From assembly GCA_003155695.1 (NCBI GenBank), contig PMDZ01000004.1:1-49568 (forward strand): a DNA stretch of 49,568 nt. The letters run 5' to 3'. The notes beneath the pieces were generated by a model, which was not told where the DNA came from, did no database searches, and saw nothing but the letters and a program-made list of their open reading frames with translations. Shown one piece after another: positions 49,486-49,568 of this stretch. Source of the stretch: Candidatus Nomurabacteria bacterium (GTDB lineage: Bacteria > Patescibacteriota > Minisyncoccia > Phycocordibacterales > UBA9973). A program made the translations under genes and the position numbers. The first letter of the stretch is position 1. Every line of letters starts with the position of its first letter.

Positions 49486-49507
49486 ATAGTGCAGTATAAT
49501 GCACTAT
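49486..49507. promoter_or_regulatory. Palindromic operator upstream of the XRE gene
   Basis: A perfect 22-nt palindrome: 8-bp arms ATAGTGCA/TGCACTAT around GTATAA. It contains a -10-like sequence on both strands (TATAAT plus, TATACT minus), so a bound regulator would block transcription. A second imperfect repeat TTGCA...TGCAA lies at 49471-49486. Confidence 0.65.
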
Positions 49508-49543
49508 ATAAGAAATTAGCCCAACCGTGCATTCCTCCCGCAC

Positions 49544-49568
49544 CCTCCTGCACGGCAAAATCAGAAAT
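49544..49568 (-). repeat. Right copy of 25-bp inverted repeat
   Basis: Exact reverse complement of 42736-42760. The match runs into the window edge and may continue beyond it. Confidence 0.75.

Noticed and set aside
49521-49534. A 13-nt match (AACCGTGCATTCC) to the 5-prime side of tRNA-Val, as an attachment site
   Set aside because: It is too short and covers only the acceptor strand plus spacer, so integration at this tRNA is not supported.
1-49568. CRISPR array or cas genes
   Set aside because: No regularly spaced direct repeats and no Cas-type proteins were seen; the repeats found are two-copy structured elements.
42736-49568. Insertion sequence or prophage as the source of the accessory segment
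   Set aside because: No transposase, integrase, terminase or capsid-like gene is present within the visible part, so the type of element cannot be named.

Overview
The window looks like a chromosome segment of a Candidate Phyla Radiation (Patescibacteria) bacterium, probably Parcubacteria-like. Support comes from low GC, a trimmed housekeeping set (116-residue L13, AlaS without its C-terminal domain, a GlmU-like protein with only the uridylyltransferase half, a PriA without a recognisable Walker A) and several proteins of the type seen mainly in CPR genomes. The assignment is inference from gene content; no 16S gene is present.

Layout. 0.06-4.9 kb (minus): infA-rpmJ-rpsM-rpsK-rpsD-rpoA-rplQ-rplM-rpsI, then a terminator and grpE. 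5-10.6 kb (minus): a membrane-anchored protein paired with an actin-like ATPase, alaS, two small membrane proteins and an MgtC-family protein. 10.6-20 kb (minus): a cysteine-rich CPR protein, mnmA, an RlmI-like methyltransferase, mltG, a large membrane-anchored protein, a sigma-region-4/HARE-HTH regulator and typA. 20-31.5 kb (minus): rseP, secreted and membrane proteins (one resembling an outer-membrane barrel), frr, HIT and Nudix proteins, a clamp-loader delta-prime-like protein, a putative muralytic membrane protein overlapping mreB, and a coiled-coil protein. 31.6-37.8 kb (plus): priA-like, rpsU, ybeY, ftsA, ftsZ, trxB. 37.8-42.3 kb: a nucleotidyltransferase, tRNA-Val and tRNA-Ser, a phosphoglycerate-mutase-like protein, a DrrAB-type ABC exporter and two small proteins. 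42.4-49.6 kb: an accessory region starting with about 0.9 kb of highly structured, apparently non-coding DNA, followed by a winged-helix protein, Nudix, methyltransferase, ComB-like phosphatase, unknown proteins and an XRE/HEPN pair.

Functionally the core covers translation, transcription (rpoA and a sigma-like regulator), cell shape and division (MreB, FtsA, FtsZ, MltG, putative muramidase) and envelope proteolysis. The clearest window-wide signal is regulatory: at twelve genes a -10 hexamer lies exactly six bases before the start codon, ten of them with an upstream TGn, so the mRNAs are predicted to be leaderless. A few genes, mostly in the accessory region, instead have a full TTGACA/TATAAT promoter and a long structured leader.

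The best candidates for something undescribed are (1) the structured region at 42.8-43.2 kb, closed by a perfect 26-bp inverted repeat; (2) two families of structured intergenic repeats whose two copies show compensatory stem changes (95-nt family at 13.6 and 36.7 kb; hairpin family at 38.6 and 42.4 kb); (3) a 6.8-kb accessory segment bounded by a 25-bp inverted repeat and carrying an XRE/HEPN toxin-antitoxin-like pair.
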